This document shows positions 51,817-61,301 of a stretch of DNA of 64,000 nucleotides, one piece after another. Under the pieces are notes generated by a model that saw only the letters and a program-made list of their open reading frames with translations, made no database searches and had not been told where the DNA came from. The number at the start of each line of letters is the position of its first letter. Position 1 is the stretch's first letter. The translations under genes were made by a program, and so were the position numbers. This DNA comes from Herbinix hemicellulosilytica (GTDB lineage: Bacteria; Bacillota; Clostridia; Lachnospirales; Lachnospiraceae), in NCBI RefSeq assembly GCF_002904165.1, contig NZ_CVTD020000024.1, forward strand, positions 62,001 through 126,000. The letters run 5' to 3'.

Positions 51817-53145
51817 CTATCTTTCCAAATTAGCAAATTTGGTATACTGCGCCTGCCAGGCCAGCTTTACGGTACCTGTAGGACCGTTACGCTGTTTTCC
51901 GATTATAATTTCAGAAACTCCTGGTTCTTTAGTATCATGGTTATAATAATCATCTCTGTATATAAATATTACCACATCGGCATCCTGCTCGATTGCACCC
52001 GATTCTCTTAAGTCTGATAACATAGGCCTTTTATCAATACGCTGCTCTACAGCACGGCTAAGCTGGGATAAGGCTATAACCGGAACATTTATTTCCCTTG
52101 CCAGCGATTTTAACGCCCTTGATATCTCAGAAATTTCCTGCTGCCTTGATTCGGTCCGTTTGCTTCCGGTCATAAGCTGCAGGTAGTCTATAATAACCAG
52201 TCCGAGATTCTTCTCAATTTTTAATTTCCTGCATTTTGACCTAAGTTCACTGACCGATATGGCTGAAGTATCGTCTATAATCAAATTGGAATTTCCTATA
52301 ATTCTGGCGCTTTCCATAAGGCTTGCCCATTCTTCCGCCGACAAATTGCCTGTACGTATCTTTTGAGAATCCACTCTGGAGTTCATAGCCAAAAGCCTTT
52401 TTACCAACTGGTCCTGAGACATTTCCAAGCTAAAAATGGCGGTAGTTATGTTGGAGCGTAAAGCCACATACTCTGCTATATTAAGTGCAAAGGCCGTCTT
52501 ACCCATTGAAGGTCTTGCAGCTATTAATATTAAATCTGAAGGCTGTAAGCCTGCAGTCTTATAATCCAGATCATAAAAACCGGTAGCAATACCTGTAACA
52601 CTTCCCTGGTTTTTTGACGCAGCTTCTATGCTGTCGATGGACCTAAGAACAATTTCCTTTATATCTGTAAACTCTTTGGTTCCGCGATTTTGAACTATAT
52701 CAAAAATCTGTTTTTCCGCTTTTTCCAGAATTACATCCAGTTTTTCCTTATCAAGATAACAGTCATTTGCCATTTCTTCCGATATCTTAATAAGGCGTCT
52801 TAATACGGCTTTTTCTTTTACTATTTGCGCATAGTATTTTATGTTGGCCGAAGTGGGCACCGAGGCAACCAAATCCCGTATAAATTCCAGACTGCTTAGC
52901 TGTGCGGGCACATCTTTTTCTTTCAGCCTGTCCTGCAAGGTAACCAGATCTACCGGTTTCCCCTCATTGTATAATTCAAGCATAGTATCAAACAGGATTG
53001 CAAGCTGTTGGTCATAGAAATCACTGCTTCTTATAACTTCGGAAGCCACAATTATGGCATCTTTGTCCATAATCATAGACCCTATAACCGACCGTTCGGC
53101 CTCTAGACTATGCGGAAGTACCTTTTTTATGAAAGCCTCATCCAT
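51817..53145 (-). CDS. dnaB: Replicative DNA helicase DnaB/DnaC
   Basis: This is the hexameric replicative helicase (B. subtilis DnaC), 442 aa. The N-terminal helical domain begins LPHSLEAERSVIGSM; the RecA-like motor has Walker A AARPSMGKTAFALN, Walker B LGLVIIDYLQLM and the arginine-finger region KRPMLSDLRESGAIEQDAD. It follows rplI after 24 bp, as in most Firmicutes. Confidence 0.98.
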   Translation of the reverse strand: MDEAFIKKVLPHSLEAERSVIGSMIMDKDAIIVASEVIRSSDFYDQQLAILFDTMLELYNEGKPVDLVTLQDRLKEKDVPAQLSSLEFIRDLVASVPTSANIKYYAQIVKEKAVLRRLIKISEEMANDCYLDKEKLDVILEKAEKQIFDIVQNRGTKEFTDIKEIVLRSIDSIEAASKNQGSVTGIATGFYDLDYKTAGLQPSDLILIAARPSMGKTAFALNIAEYVALRSNITTAIFSLEMSQDQLVKRLLAMNSRVDSQKIRTGNLSAEEWASLMESARIIGNSNLIIDDTSAISVSELRSKCRKLKIEKNLGLVIIDYLQLMTGSKRTESRQQEISEISRALKSLAREINVPVIALSQLSRAVEQRIDKRPMLSDLRESGAIEQDADVVIFIYRDDYYNHDTKEPGVSEIIIGKQRNGPTGTVKLAWQAQYTKFANLER

Positions 53146-53169
53146 TGGTAATCCCCCTATAAAGCGATA

Positions 53170-53616
53170 TTATACCGCTTCGACTTTCACCGTAAGTTCC
53201 ACACTGACCTTTGGATGCAACTTCACAGCGACCTTATAAATACCTGCATTTTTAATTGGATCATTAAGCTGTATTTTTTTCTTGTCCAGTTGAATGTTGG
53301 CCTGCTCCTGTAAAGCTGCCACAATTTCTTTTGTTGATACCGAGCCGAACGCTCTGCCGCCTTCACCGGCCTTTATCTTAACGTTCACAGTAACAGCTTC
53401 CAGCTTTTTCCCCAGTTCTTTAGCTTCTTCATATATCTCCTGCTGTCTTCTTTCTTCAGCTTCCTTTTGAAGTTTTAACTGATGTAAATTCTGTTTCGTA
53501 GCTTCTACTCCAAGTTTCTTTGGCAAAAGAAAATTCCTTGCATATCCGTCGCTAACCTTAACTATATCACCTTTCTTACCAAGGTTTTTAACATCTTCCA
53601 TCAAAATTACTTCCAT
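53170..53616 (-). CDS. rplI: 50S ribosomal protein L9
   Basis: L9 binds 23S rRNA near the L1 stalk. The 148-aa protein starts MEVILMEDVKNLGKKGDIVK and contains GYARNFLLPKKLG, the central connecting helix and the C-terminal domain. It lies between gdpP and dnaB with gaps of about 40 and 24 bp, a conserved cluster. Confidence 0.98.
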   Translation of the reverse strand: MEVILMEDVKNLGKKGDIVKVSDGYARNFLLPKKLGVEATKQNLHQLKLQKEAEERRQQEIYEEAKELGKKLEAVTVNVKIKAGEGGRAFGSVSTKEIVAALQEQANIQLDKKKIQLNDPIKNAGIYKVAVKLHPKVSVELTVKVEAV

Positions 53617-53656
53617 TTGTATTACTCCTCTCTATACGATAATTCTTACGCAATAT

Positions 53657-55714
53657 TCAGATTTCTCCCTCTTTAACCATAGTATCAAGGGTGTTTTTAA
53701 GCTTAATAACCGCTTCTTCTATAGTAATGTCCTCCAGTTGGCAGCCTGCAACACTTAAGTGCCCACCTCCGCCCAATTTTTCCATGACGACCTGTACGTT
53801 TACTTCGTCTATGGATCTGGCGCTGATATATATCTTGTTATTAAATTCGGTAAGCACAAAAGACGCTTTTATATTCTTAACATCCAAAAGTTCGTTTGCT
53901 ACCTTAGCTGCCAAAACAGTGGGACTGTCCGCTTCGTCAGCGGCACATATTGCGATTGCAAATTGGTCCAAATATGCTTCGGCACTGCTTATTGCTTCAG
54001 CCTTTATCTTAAATTCGGTAAACTCAGTTCTGAAGAATTTTCTGAGCCTTATTACGTCTGCACCGTTTCTTCTTAAATAGGCAGCTGCTTCAAAAGTCCT
54101 TACACCTGTTTTAGTAAGGAAATTGTTTGTGTCAATCATTATACCGGCATACAAAGCATCAGCCTCCAGGGGCCGCAGTTTCAAATTGCCTCCGATATAT
54201 TGCAAAATTTCGGCTATCATTTCACAGGTTGATGATGCATAAGGCTCAATATATGAAAGGGCTGCATTTTCTATAGCTTCGTTAGTTTGCCTGTGATGGT
54301 CAAATATAATAACTGTCCTTGTATAATTAAGAAGCTCCTCGCATTCCAGGAGGCTTGGACGGTTAACATCCACAATTACGAGTAAGGTATTGGCATCCAC
54401 AACTTCCTTTGCTTTATCGTTATTTATAAACAAATCGTCCTCGTACTCGGGATTTTCCATAAAACGGCTAATCATAGGCCTTAGGGATGATGTAATCTCA
54501 TTTATAACAATATATACTTTCTTATTAAATGTTTTCCCTATCCTATAAACACCGATTGCAGCTCCAAAAGAGTCTACATCACCGATAGCGTGGCCCATAA
54601 CGACAATCTTATCTTTTGCTTCAACATATTCCCTGAATGCATGGGCCTTTACCCTTGCTTTTACGCGGGTACTTTTTTCTACCTGTATGCTCTTTCCTCC
54701 GTAATAGGAAATCTTATCACCGTCTTTTACAACCGCCTGGTCTCCTCCTCTTCCCAGGGCCAGATCTATAGCAGCTCTGGCATATTCATATCCGGTAATA
54801 TAACTGTCGGCATTAACACCCAAGCCAATGCTTATGGTGACAGCCATCTCATTGCCAATATTTACATTCCTTACCTCTTCCAGAATGGAGAATCTGGTAG
54901 ATTGTAAAACAGACAGATATTTCTGTTTAAAAACAAATATAAATTTATCTTTTTCCAGTTTCTTTATAATCGCATCTATACCCTGCATATATTTGTTAAT
55001 CTTTCGCTCAACCAGAGCCACCAGCAGGGATCGTCTTACTTCATCTATACTGTCCAGGGCTTCATCATAATTGTCAATATATAAAAGGCCCACAACCAGC
55101 TTCTGATTTTTGTTCTCTTTTTGGAGAAGCATAATTTCCGTTTCATCAAACATATACATGGCTATGATGGAATTCGGGGTATCCCATGCATTTTCAGATT
55201 CATAAAACGTCCAGTTATCATCGTCAAAACTCGGCGATATTACTTTTCTCAGTATTACTCTGTAATTACGATTATTTAAAGTTGCATGGGCTATTTCATC
55301 TGCTCCTGTTTTAGGAAGAACATCCTGCGTAATTTCCGGTATTATATTTGAAATGTTTTTGCCGATTACTTTCTTCCCCTGAAACAGGTCTGCAAATTCA
55401 TTGTTTCCCCATTGTATTTTACCGTCATTATCTAAAAGGGCATAGGGAACAACCATTTCTTTTAACAAGCGTTTTTGCACCTGCGCAAAATCCATGCCGT
55501 ATCTTATAAGCTCTGTATATATCTGATTCCGTTTTAAATAAAATACGGATAAAGCCAGTAAAAAATACAGCAGGGTAAATACGCTCATTACATAACCTGC
55601 TTTTTTGTTAATAACATATATCCAAAGATTCATGAGTAGTAAAAGCACAGTCATATAAATCGGCCACAAAAAGTATGCTTTTAATGTACTATTCAATCTA
55701 AACTTTCTACCCAT
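53657..55714 (-). CDS. gdpP: Cyclic-di-AMP phosphodiesterase GdpP
   Basis: GdpP hydrolyses c-di-AMP to pApA, adjusting cell-wall and potassium homeostasis. The 685-aa protein has two TM helices (about residues 10-50), a PAS-like domain, a degenerate GGDEF domain (about 180-310) and DHH/DHHA1 domains: VMGHAIGDVDSFGAAIG, VIVDVNRPSLLE (the usual DTH reads DVN), IIFDHHRQTNEAIE and AGIMIDTNNF. The start ATG 55714 has AGGAG 8 nt upstream; ten codons of open frame precede it. It is followed by rplI and dnaB. Confidence 0.95.
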   Translation of the reverse strand: MGRKFRLNSTLKAYFLWPIYMTVLLLLMNLWIYVINKKAGYVMSVFTLLYFLLALSVFYLKRNQIYTELIRYGMDFAQVQKRLLKEMVVPYALLDNDGKIQWGNNEFADLFQGKKVIGKNISNIIPEITQDVLPKTGADEIAHATLNNRNYRVILRKVISPSFDDDNWTFYESENAWDTPNSIIAMYMFDETEIMLLQKENKNQKLVVGLLYIDNYDEALDSIDEVRRSLLVALVERKINKYMQGIDAIIKKLEKDKFIFVFKQKYLSVLQSTRFSILEEVRNVNIGNEMAVTISIGLGVNADSYITGYEYARAAIDLALGRGGDQAVVKDGDKISYYGGKSIQVEKSTRVKARVKAHAFREYVEAKDKIVVMGHAIGDVDSFGAAIGVYRIGKTFNKKVYIVINEITSSLRPMISRFMENPEYEDDLFINNDKAKEVVDANTLLVIVDVNRPSLLECEELLNYTRTVIIFDHHRQTNEAIENAALSYIEPYASSTCEMIAEILQYIGGNLKLRPLEADALYAGIMIDTNNFLTKTGVRTFEAAAYLRRNGADVIRLRKFFRTEFTEFKIKAEAISSAEAYLDQFAIAICAADEADSPTVLAAKVANELLDVKNIKASFVLTEFNNKIYISARSIDEVNVQVVMEKLGGGGHLSVAGCQLEDITIEEAVIKLKNTLDTMVKEGEI

Positions 55715-55939
55715 GTTATATCTCCTTTGATGGGGAAATTTCAATTAATAAGCCTATCCTAATTATTATAACATTAAATTATGAGTATTTAAAGTTCTTA
55801 TTTTTCTCGTTAAATTGTTGTTTATACTATATAAGCCTTGGGGAACAAAGTTCAAGCAATACATGACTGTCCTAGATCAAATTATACCATTTATTTATAT
55901 ATATTTATCTTCCTTAAAAAGCGGTTTATATCTCCGGAT

Positions 55940-56560
55940 TCAATTTAAACTTTTCAAGGTTTCTATTATCGTTTCTGCCTCAAACTTATCTTTGCTTACC
56001 AAGCCCGCAACTACACATGTGTATTTGGGCAAGCTTTCCTTATACCATAAAAGCGGTATCCCAAAAATATCCCGAATCATATCATCCACATTTATACCCA
56101 TCGCTTCAAAGCTGTATGTCATAAGTTCAGGATGAATACAAGATTCTTGAAACTTACATTTACAGGATTTGCACAACCTGCAGCTGCCTCCCGATATATA
56201 ATAGACATCCTTTTCAATTAATTTTCTTAAAGTTTTATCAATTCTGCTTTTTAAGATTGTATTGGCAGCTTTAATCTTTAAGTAGTCATGTTTTATATAA
56301 TTAAATTGGTCGGTTTTAGCTAAAGTCAAACATATGTATATGCGATTATATTCTCCGGCAAATTCGTGATAAGCAGGGGCATAAGGGGGACAACTCCATT
56401 TACGGCCGAAATTATCACATCTGTTCCGACATAAGGCATTAAACCTTTCTCTATCTTCATATTTAAAAATTTCTTCGGTCCCGGCATCCGCAATAAAAAT
56501 CTGATATTCTATTTTTGCCTGCGGTGTAGCCGCTTGAATTGATTCTTGAAGGATATTCAT
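55940..56560 (-). CDS. DUF2284 putative metal-binding protein
   Basis: This protein of about 206 aa has Cys-rich motifs typical of DUF2284: CRNRCDNFGRKWSCPPYAP near residue 50 and CRLCKSCKCKFQESCIHP near residue 140, suggesting two Fe-S or zinc sites. The C-terminal segment GLVSKDKFEAETII is variable. The start ATG 56560 (MNILQESIQ) has GGAG 13 nt upstream, and the frame runs 12 codons further up; the true start is uncertain. The biochemical role of the family is unknown. Confidence 0.82.
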   Translation of the reverse strand: MNILQESIQAATPQAKIEYQIFIADAGTEEIFKYEDRERFNALCRNRCDNFGRKWSCPPYAPAYHEFAGEYNRIYICLTLAKTDQFNYIKHDYLKIKAANTILKSRIDKTLRKLIEKDVYYISGGSCRLCKSCKCKFQESCIHPELMTYSFEAMGINVDDMIRDIFGIPLLWYKESLPKYTCVVAGLVSKDKFEAETIIETLKSLN

Positions 56561-56902
56561 TATTTTTAATAATCTCCTTATTGAATGAATTTTCATGATA
56601 TGTGTAAATATCTGAAATAAATTTTTGTATTAAAATTAAATAAACATATATAAGTGGTTTAATTATATCAGCTTTCTCAAAAAATCTCACTAAATTTTAC
56701 TGGAATCAATCGGACCTTAATTAAAAAAGCCTTGAAAAAAGATACTTAAAATAATACCTTAGAATTGGATCTTAAATATATACATCCAAAAAATTTGTTA
56801 TAATAATTTAAATCCCGGCAGGTATTCTTTTTCAAACCGGTTTTATTTATGTTAATTTATAAATCATTTTAATTAAAAGATTTAAAATACAGGAGGATTT
56901 TT

Positions 56903-57652
56903 ATGAAAAAAGTATGCATAGTAACCGGCGGTGCAAACGGAATAGGCCTAAGAATTACTGAGCGTTTTATTGAAGAAGGGAATTTTGTTGCCGTAATTGA
57001 TGTGGATAAAAAAGCATGTGAGTTACTGACAAGCAAGTATCCGGCAGAATCTATTATGTTTTATCATGGTGACATAACTGAGCCGAATGTAATAGAAGAC
57101 TTTGTAGCCGAACTTTTAAAACTTTATCCTGCGGTAGATATTATAGTAAACAACGCCTGCGTGGGAAAAGGCGGCTTAAACACTTGCAGCTATGAAGATT
57201 TTAATTATGTCCTGCGGCTTGGAGTAAGCGCACCCTTTTATCTTACCAAACTGCTTATGCCGCATCTTAATCCCAATGCTTCCATCGTAAATATAGCTTC
57301 TACCAGGGCATTTATGTCGCAGCCCGATACCGAAAGTTATACCGCTGCCAAAGGAGGCATCATTTCTTTAACTCATGGAATGAGTATAACTCTTGCGGGC
57401 AGGGCAAGAGTAAATTCTATAAGTCCCGGTTGGATAGATACAGGTCATTTACCTTATTCTGAAATCGATCACCTTCAGCATCCGGCCGGAAGAATCGGTG
57501 TCCCCGATGATATCGCCGATATGGTTTTATATCTTTGCAGCGAAAAAGCCGGCTTTATTACCGGTCAGAACTTTACCGTCGACGGCGGTATGACAAAGCA
57601 AATGATTTACCACGGGGATTATGGATGGTCTTATCAAGTCCCGTTTCCGTAA
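56903..57652 (+). CDS. Short-chain dehydrogenase/reductase
   Basis: This is a classical SDR of 249 aa. It has the nucleotide motif VTGGANGIGLRITERF, an Asp (VIDVDKK) suggesting NAD(H) preference, the NNAC motif (normally NNAG), the catalytic Ser in NIASTRAF and the Y-x3-K in SYTAAKGGI, and the C-terminal GQNFTVDGGMTKQM. The substrate is unknown. AGGAGG precedes the ATG. It interrupts the otherwise conserved rpsR-gdpP interval. The 306 bp upstream hold no other gene; a TATAAT is seen near 56797. Confidence 0.92.
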   Translation: MKKVCIVTGGANGIGLRITERFIEEGNFVAVIDVDKKACELLTSKYPAESIMFYHGDITEPNVIEDFVAELLKLYPAVDIIVNNACVGKGGLNTCSYEDFNYVLRLGVSAPFYLTKLLMPHLNPNASIVNIASTRAFMSQPDTESYTAAKGGIISLTHGMSITLAGRARVNSISPGWIDTGHLPYSEIDHLQHPAGRIGVPDDIADMVLYLCSEKAGFITGQNFTVDGGMTKQMIYHGDYGWSYQVPFP

Positions 57653-57784
57653 AAAAATACATTTCCGTCCCTCAGTATGAAGACACACACTGAAAAATCA
57701 TTCATGAAAAAAAAGATTTATTTGCTTCTGTTCTGCTAAACTCTATTGATAATAATTTCTGGCATATTTTCAAAGATTGATGGC

Positions 57785-57815
57785 ATAAAAAAGGACTCTT
57801 AATTAAGAGTCCTTT
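57785..57815 (-). terminator. Intrinsic terminator of the rpsF-ssb-rpsR operon
   Basis: A perfect palindrome AAAGGACTCTTAA/TTAAGAGTCCTTT (57790-57815) is followed on the minus strand by a T run (to 57785). It lies 66 bp after the rpsR stop codon and can also end the SDR transcript from the other side. Confidence 0.85.
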
Positions 57816-57880
57816 AAAAAGTGTGTCTAAATCGTGTACTATGCCTTTATCAAAGCCTGAAAGCCCTGAAAATCAAGACC

Positions 57881-58150
57881 TTACTCAGTTGTGTAAGGCA
57901 TTAATGCGATATGTCTTGCTCTTTTAATTGCAACAGTCAAAGCTCTCTGATGCTTTGCGCAGTTACCGGTAATTCTTCTGGGAAGAATCTTACCTCTTTC
58001 AGAAACATATCTCTTTAATTTGTTTACATCTTTATAATCAATGCCTGTATTGTTCTTATCAGCGCAGAATACACAAACTTTTTTTCTTCTACGGGTAAAC
58101 GTTTTCTTCTTAGCCTGAGCATCAGTCTTTTCGCTCTTTGTTTGCGCCAT
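57881..58150 (-). CDS. rpsR: 30S ribosomal protein S18
   Basis: S18 is a small-subunit protein that pairs with S6 on the platform. The 89-aa protein has a central core [20 protein letters not shown]. Cys residues in [10 protein letters not shown] and the later NCAKHQ make the zinc-binding (C+) type of S18. The N-terminus is Lys/Arg-rich ([12 protein letters not shown]). It is the third gene of the rpsF-ssb-rpsR operon. Confidence 0.97.
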   Translation of the reverse strand: MAQTKSEKTDAQAKKKTFTRRRKKVCVFCADKNNTGIDYKDVNKLKRYVSERGKILPRRITGNCAKHQRALTVAIKRARHIALMPYTTE

Positions 58151-58184
58151 ACCATGACCTCCTTATCCGATCTTTATATAACAA

Positions 58185-58631
58185 TTAATTAAACGGTAAT
58201 TCTTCATCTATTCCATCTGGGATGTTCATGAATCCTTCACCCATAGCAGAGATCGGTTCAGGCATGAAATCCTTTTGATAATTATCGGCCATACCAGAGC
58301 TGCTGCTTGATTTGCTTTCGGCAAATTCAATCTCTTCCACTACCACATCGGTGGTATAGACTCTCTGCCCTTCGTTATTGGTATAACTGCCGGTTTGAAT
58401 ACGTCCGACAGCAGCCATCTTCATACCCTGTCTAAAATACTTCTCGACAAATTCAGCCTGTTTACCGAAAGTTACACAACTTATAAAATCGGCATCCTGA
58501 TTATCGCCGGCTCTTCTGAACCTGCGGTCTACTGCCAATGTAAATCTGGCGACTGCTATCGAATTCTCTCCTTGTGAATACCTCACTATGGGGTCTCTGG
58601 TCAAACGGCCCATTAATATCACTTTATTCAA
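58185..58631 (-). CDS. ssb: Single-stranded DNA-binding protein
   Basis: SSB coats ssDNA in replication and repair. The OB fold (about residues 1-105) begins MNKVILMGRLTRDPIVRYSQ and includes DADFISCVTFGKQAEFVEKYF. A flexible tail follows and ends in the acidic tip DGIDEELPFN, the site for partner proteins such as RecO and PriA. Its 148 aa and place between rpsF and rpsR are standard. Confidence 0.97.
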   Translation of the reverse strand: MNKVILMGRLTRDPIVRYSQGENSIAVARFTLAVDRRFRRAGDNQDADFISCVTFGKQAEFVEKYFRQGMKMAAVGRIQTGSYTNNEGQRVYTTDVVVEEIEFAESKSSSSSGMADNYQKDFMPEPISAMGEGFMNIPDGIDEELPFN

Positions 58632-58673
58632 TCGTTACTACCCCCTTTTCTATCGCCTTAGTAGGTAGTACGC

Positions 58674-58964
58674 TTAAGCATCTTTTTTGACGCATAAGTA
58701 TCTGATTACTTTTTCCATAATGCGAACTCTACGTTCAACCTCATTAGGAACAGTAGAATCAGCTTCGAACTGGATGAAATAGTAGTAGCCCTCTTTCATC
58801 TTCTGAATCTCATATGCCAGTTTCTTCTTGCCCCAGTCTTCCACATTGGTAACTGTGCCACCGAATCTGGTTATAATTTCTTTCGCCTCTTCTAAGGTTG
58901 CTACTCTTTCTTCATCCTCAATCTTTGCATTAACAACTAAGGCTAATTCATATTGATTCTTCAT
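58674..58964 (-). CDS. rpsF: 30S ribosomal protein S6
   Basis: S6 is a small-subunit protein, 96 aa, with MKNQYELALVVNAKIEDEER at the N-terminus and WGKKKLAYEIQKMKEGYYYF in the core. GGAGG precedes the ATG. It starts the rpsF-ssb-rpsR operon. The leader (about 59000-59110) contains a TATGTTATAC-like -10; I could not identify the S6:S18 regulatory hairpin with confidence. Confidence 0.97.
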   Translation of the reverse strand: MKNQYELALVVNAKIEDEERVATLEEAKEIITRFGGTVTNVEDWGKKKLAYEIQKMKEGYYYFIQFEADSTVPNEVERRVRIMEKVIRYLCVKKDA

Positions 58965-59168
58965 AGTTGCGTTGCACCTCCTTCTGGACTTCTGGCCCTT
59001 TTTACTACATAAATCTTCATGAAAGCTGCATTTAGATCATGTATTAAAAGAGCAAGGATTAATGTATAACATATCACAATTTGTTATGTTACCATAGATT
59101 CTAAAATAAAACAACCTATTTTTTTTACAATTATAGAAAAATTTTATATACAAGATGCACCATTTCGT

Positions 59169-59690
59169 TTAAAGATATAATCTATTATAATCCCTTAGCC
59201 TTTTTGTAAGCAGGGTAAGTATGTCCTGGGGTATCATGTCTTTAACAAGGTCCGTATGTAATATAACAGCAGGAAGTTTTAAACTTAAATTTCTTCTTGC
59301 CTGCATTTTTTTGCTTAATGGTAATTTGGCAATGAAATCTTCCGGATTTTTAAGTATAACGGCAATAGTTTCTGTTCCGTAATAGTTTATTATCTCAAAA
59401 TCTTCAATATCTTTATAAGGTATGAAGCCGTAACCGCCTTTTGATGAACTGTCCAATATGCCGTCAACCGTAATGGTAAGAAATATTTTTTTAACGGAAG
59501 CTTTTAGTATGGCGGCAATCAATCCAATAAAAAATAGAACTGTTGCCAGAATACCAACAAAGATACAGAGCCTTTTTTCTTTTGCAATACCAAATATCAT
59601 GACAGCAATCGATGCTATAAGCATAAAAATATCCGCCATCATAATAACAAAAGCCCTGTAGTTTGTCTCTTCAATAATAATATCGCCCAC
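59169..59690 (-). CDS. Two-TM protein resembling the STM3941 family
   Basis: This membrane protein of about 173 aa has two adjacent hydrophobic helices (about residues 15-35 and 45-65) followed by a PH-like beta-rich cytosolic domain (KGGYGFIPYKDIEDFEIINY, VILKNPEDFIAKLP). This matches the general build of STM3941 proteins; the function is unknown. The preferred start is GTG 59690, with GAGGGGTG 6 nt upstream; ten additional codons are open upstream. The following 360 bp toward the next gene hold only a hairpin. Confidence 0.7.
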   Translation of the reverse strand: MGDIIIEETNYRAFVIMMADIFMLIASIAVMIFGIAKEKRLCIFVGILATVLFFIGLIAAILKASVKKIFLTITVDGILDSSSKGGYGFIPYKDIEDFEIINYYGTETIAVILKNPEDFIAKLPLSKKMQARRNLSLKLPAVILHTDLVKDMIPQDILTLLTKRLRDYNRLYL

Positions 59691-59970
59691 CGGCTTCACC
59701 CCTCTTACCATCATTAGCATACTTAATTAATCTACTTTATTCTATATGTTTTATTTACAAATTTCAAGTACTTTATGGTAATAAAGCGATAAATATTCTG
59801 ACATTTCAAGATAATTACCCGATTATGTAAAACACAAACAATTCTTGTTTAACATATTCAATTAACATAATAAAAAAATTTTCATGTAAATCCGTATATT
59901 CCTATTAAATAAAATAAGCCATAATTTTCTTGATACCGGATAATAAATTGTAATAGATTTTCATATATAA

Positions 59971-60008
59971 TGAGTCATAGACGGATGTAAAAGTTCGTCT
60001 ATGACTCA
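59971..60008. repeat. Perfect 13-bp inverted repeat without T-tract
   Basis: TGAGTCATAGACG (59971-59983) and CGTCTATGACTCA (59996-60008) flank a 12-nt loop, about 75 bp past the RhaB-like gene stop. No run of T follows on either strand. It is a strong hairpin and could end transcription weakly, but a protein-binding or other role is open. The remainder of this 390-bp gap is AT-rich with no recognisable content. Confidence 0.6.
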
Positions 60009-60081
60009 CAAACCCACCTTAATTTAATATTAATATATCTCAGGTTCCCTTGAGCGCCCCATAAGATAATTCATTATCCTA

Positions 60082-60921
60082 TTATTGGCTTAACAGATAT
60101 TTTCGAATAGTTTCTATGGCAGCATCCATATCCTTTAATTCATGACTGATTATAAACAGTATACATAGACACCCTATAATAATTTTCAGCTCGTCAGGAA
60201 TACTTATTCTATCCGTCTGTTGAGTTTGGTCTGTATCTTGTATGTTTTCATTCTCTTTACCAATACTATTCTCTGCTGATTTAAATATGGAAGCGGCAGT
60301 TTGTCTTGACAGCGTTTCCATAAGTATAAAATCGTATCCGATTTCGTCGGTTATCTCAAGAGTCAGATTGCCTATTACATTTCCCGGACGGGATACGGGA
60401 GGAAATTGAGATTTGTTTAGTCCCATTTTTTCAATAATCTCTTCATTCCAGTTTAGCGTATCTTTTGTTACCAAGCCCCCCGGAATAAGGTATGTACAGT
60501 TACATTGCATTCTTCCTGTAAGCAAAAAGCAAAAATAGTCGGCCAACATAAGAAAACATTTGGCCTGTTTAATATACGGTAAATATTCATTTTTAAAAGT
60601 TTCAGGATTTTTAAGCTCATCAAGGTTAAATATCATATCATCAATAACCTTATTATCCTGATCAAGAAGTACAAATAAATCGTCACATGCAGCGATACTT
60701 ACCAGAACCGGAAGTTTTCCAATTTTTCTGCAGTTTGCTATACCTGCCTTAATCTGCTCGAATATGTATTTTAAATCCCACATTTCATTCCCGTTTTTTT
60801 GTATTTGCTTTATCTCAAACCTATATACTTCTTCAAGCTTAATTTTTCCGTCTTCCAACCGGCCCAGATAATGACATCCTTCCTTTTCATTTATGTCTGC
60901 AACCAAATACAAACCTCCCAT
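60082..60921 (-). CDS. Truncated rhamnulokinase-like (FGGY N-lobe) protein
   Basis: This 279-aa protein aligns by eye with the N-terminal lobe of RhaB: a degenerate phosphate loop LVADINEKEGCHYLGRLEDG, KNGNEMWDLKYIFEQI (RhaB-type NGxxxWD), LADYFCFLLTGRMQCNCTYL and WNEEIIEKMGL. The FGGY C-lobe with the ATP-binding core is missing, and residues 200-279 are Gln/Asp-rich followed by a hydrophobic helix. The catalytic Asp and nucleotide residues are not evident, so kinase activity is unlikely. It has an intact RBS (GGGAGG) and frame, so it may be a repurposed binding protein rather than a pseudogene. There are no rha genes nearby. Confidence 0.7.
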   Translation of the reverse strand: MGGLYLVADINEKEGCHYLGRLEDGKIKLEEVYRFEIKQIQKNGNEMWDLKYIFEQIKAGIANCRKIGKLPVLVSIAACDDLFVLLDQDNKVIDDMIFNLDELKNPETFKNEYLPYIKQAKCFLMLADYFCFLLTGRMQCNCTYLIPGGLVTKDTLNWNEEIIEKMGLNKSQFPPVSRPGNVIGNLTLEITDEIGYDFILMETLSRQTAASIFKSAENSIGKENENIQDTDQTQQTDRISIPDELKIIIGCLCILFIISHELKDMDAAIETIRKYLLSQ

Positions 60922-61213
60922 AAATTATCCCTCTTATTAATAAATGTTTTATTAAATAATAAGCAGATACCTTCATAAAGATGCCTGAAGTTAACTTGTT
61001 ATTTTTTATCTCTTCAATTTAATTATTTTTATTTTCCTATCCCATTAATATTTGGTTTATATAGTTTGATTAAAAAAATAATTATTTAAAGTTAGGTATA
61101 GCTTAAATATTTTACTTTCAAAATTTTGAGGTTTAATAAATATTTCAATTATAAAAAAGCTTTATACTAAATACTCTTTATAGCATCATACTGCCTGTTA
61201 CCGGCAATAAAGC

Positions 61214-61261
61214 AAAAAAAGAAGCCCGCTTCATCCCATGTAAGGTTGAAGCGGCAGCTTC
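61214..61261 (-). terminator. Intrinsic terminator of the GH9 cellulase gene
   Basis: On the minus strand GAAGCTGCCGCTTCA (61261-61247) pairs with TGAAGCGGGCTTC (61233-61221) with a small bulge, followed by seven T. It lies 41 bp after the stop codon, in a 380-bp gap that shows nothing else. Confidence 0.88.
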
Positions 61262-61301
61262 TTTATTAATTATTTATTATAAAAGATGAGTTATTTGGAT
61301 A

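Noticed and set aside
51817-58964. A replication origin within the window
   Set aside because: Genes are of origin-proximal type, but no dnaA, DnaA-box cluster or strand switch is visible.
58965-59110. S6:S18 autoregulatory leader of rpsF
   Set aside because: I looked for the conserved hairpin with CCG elements and could not fold a convincing one by eye.
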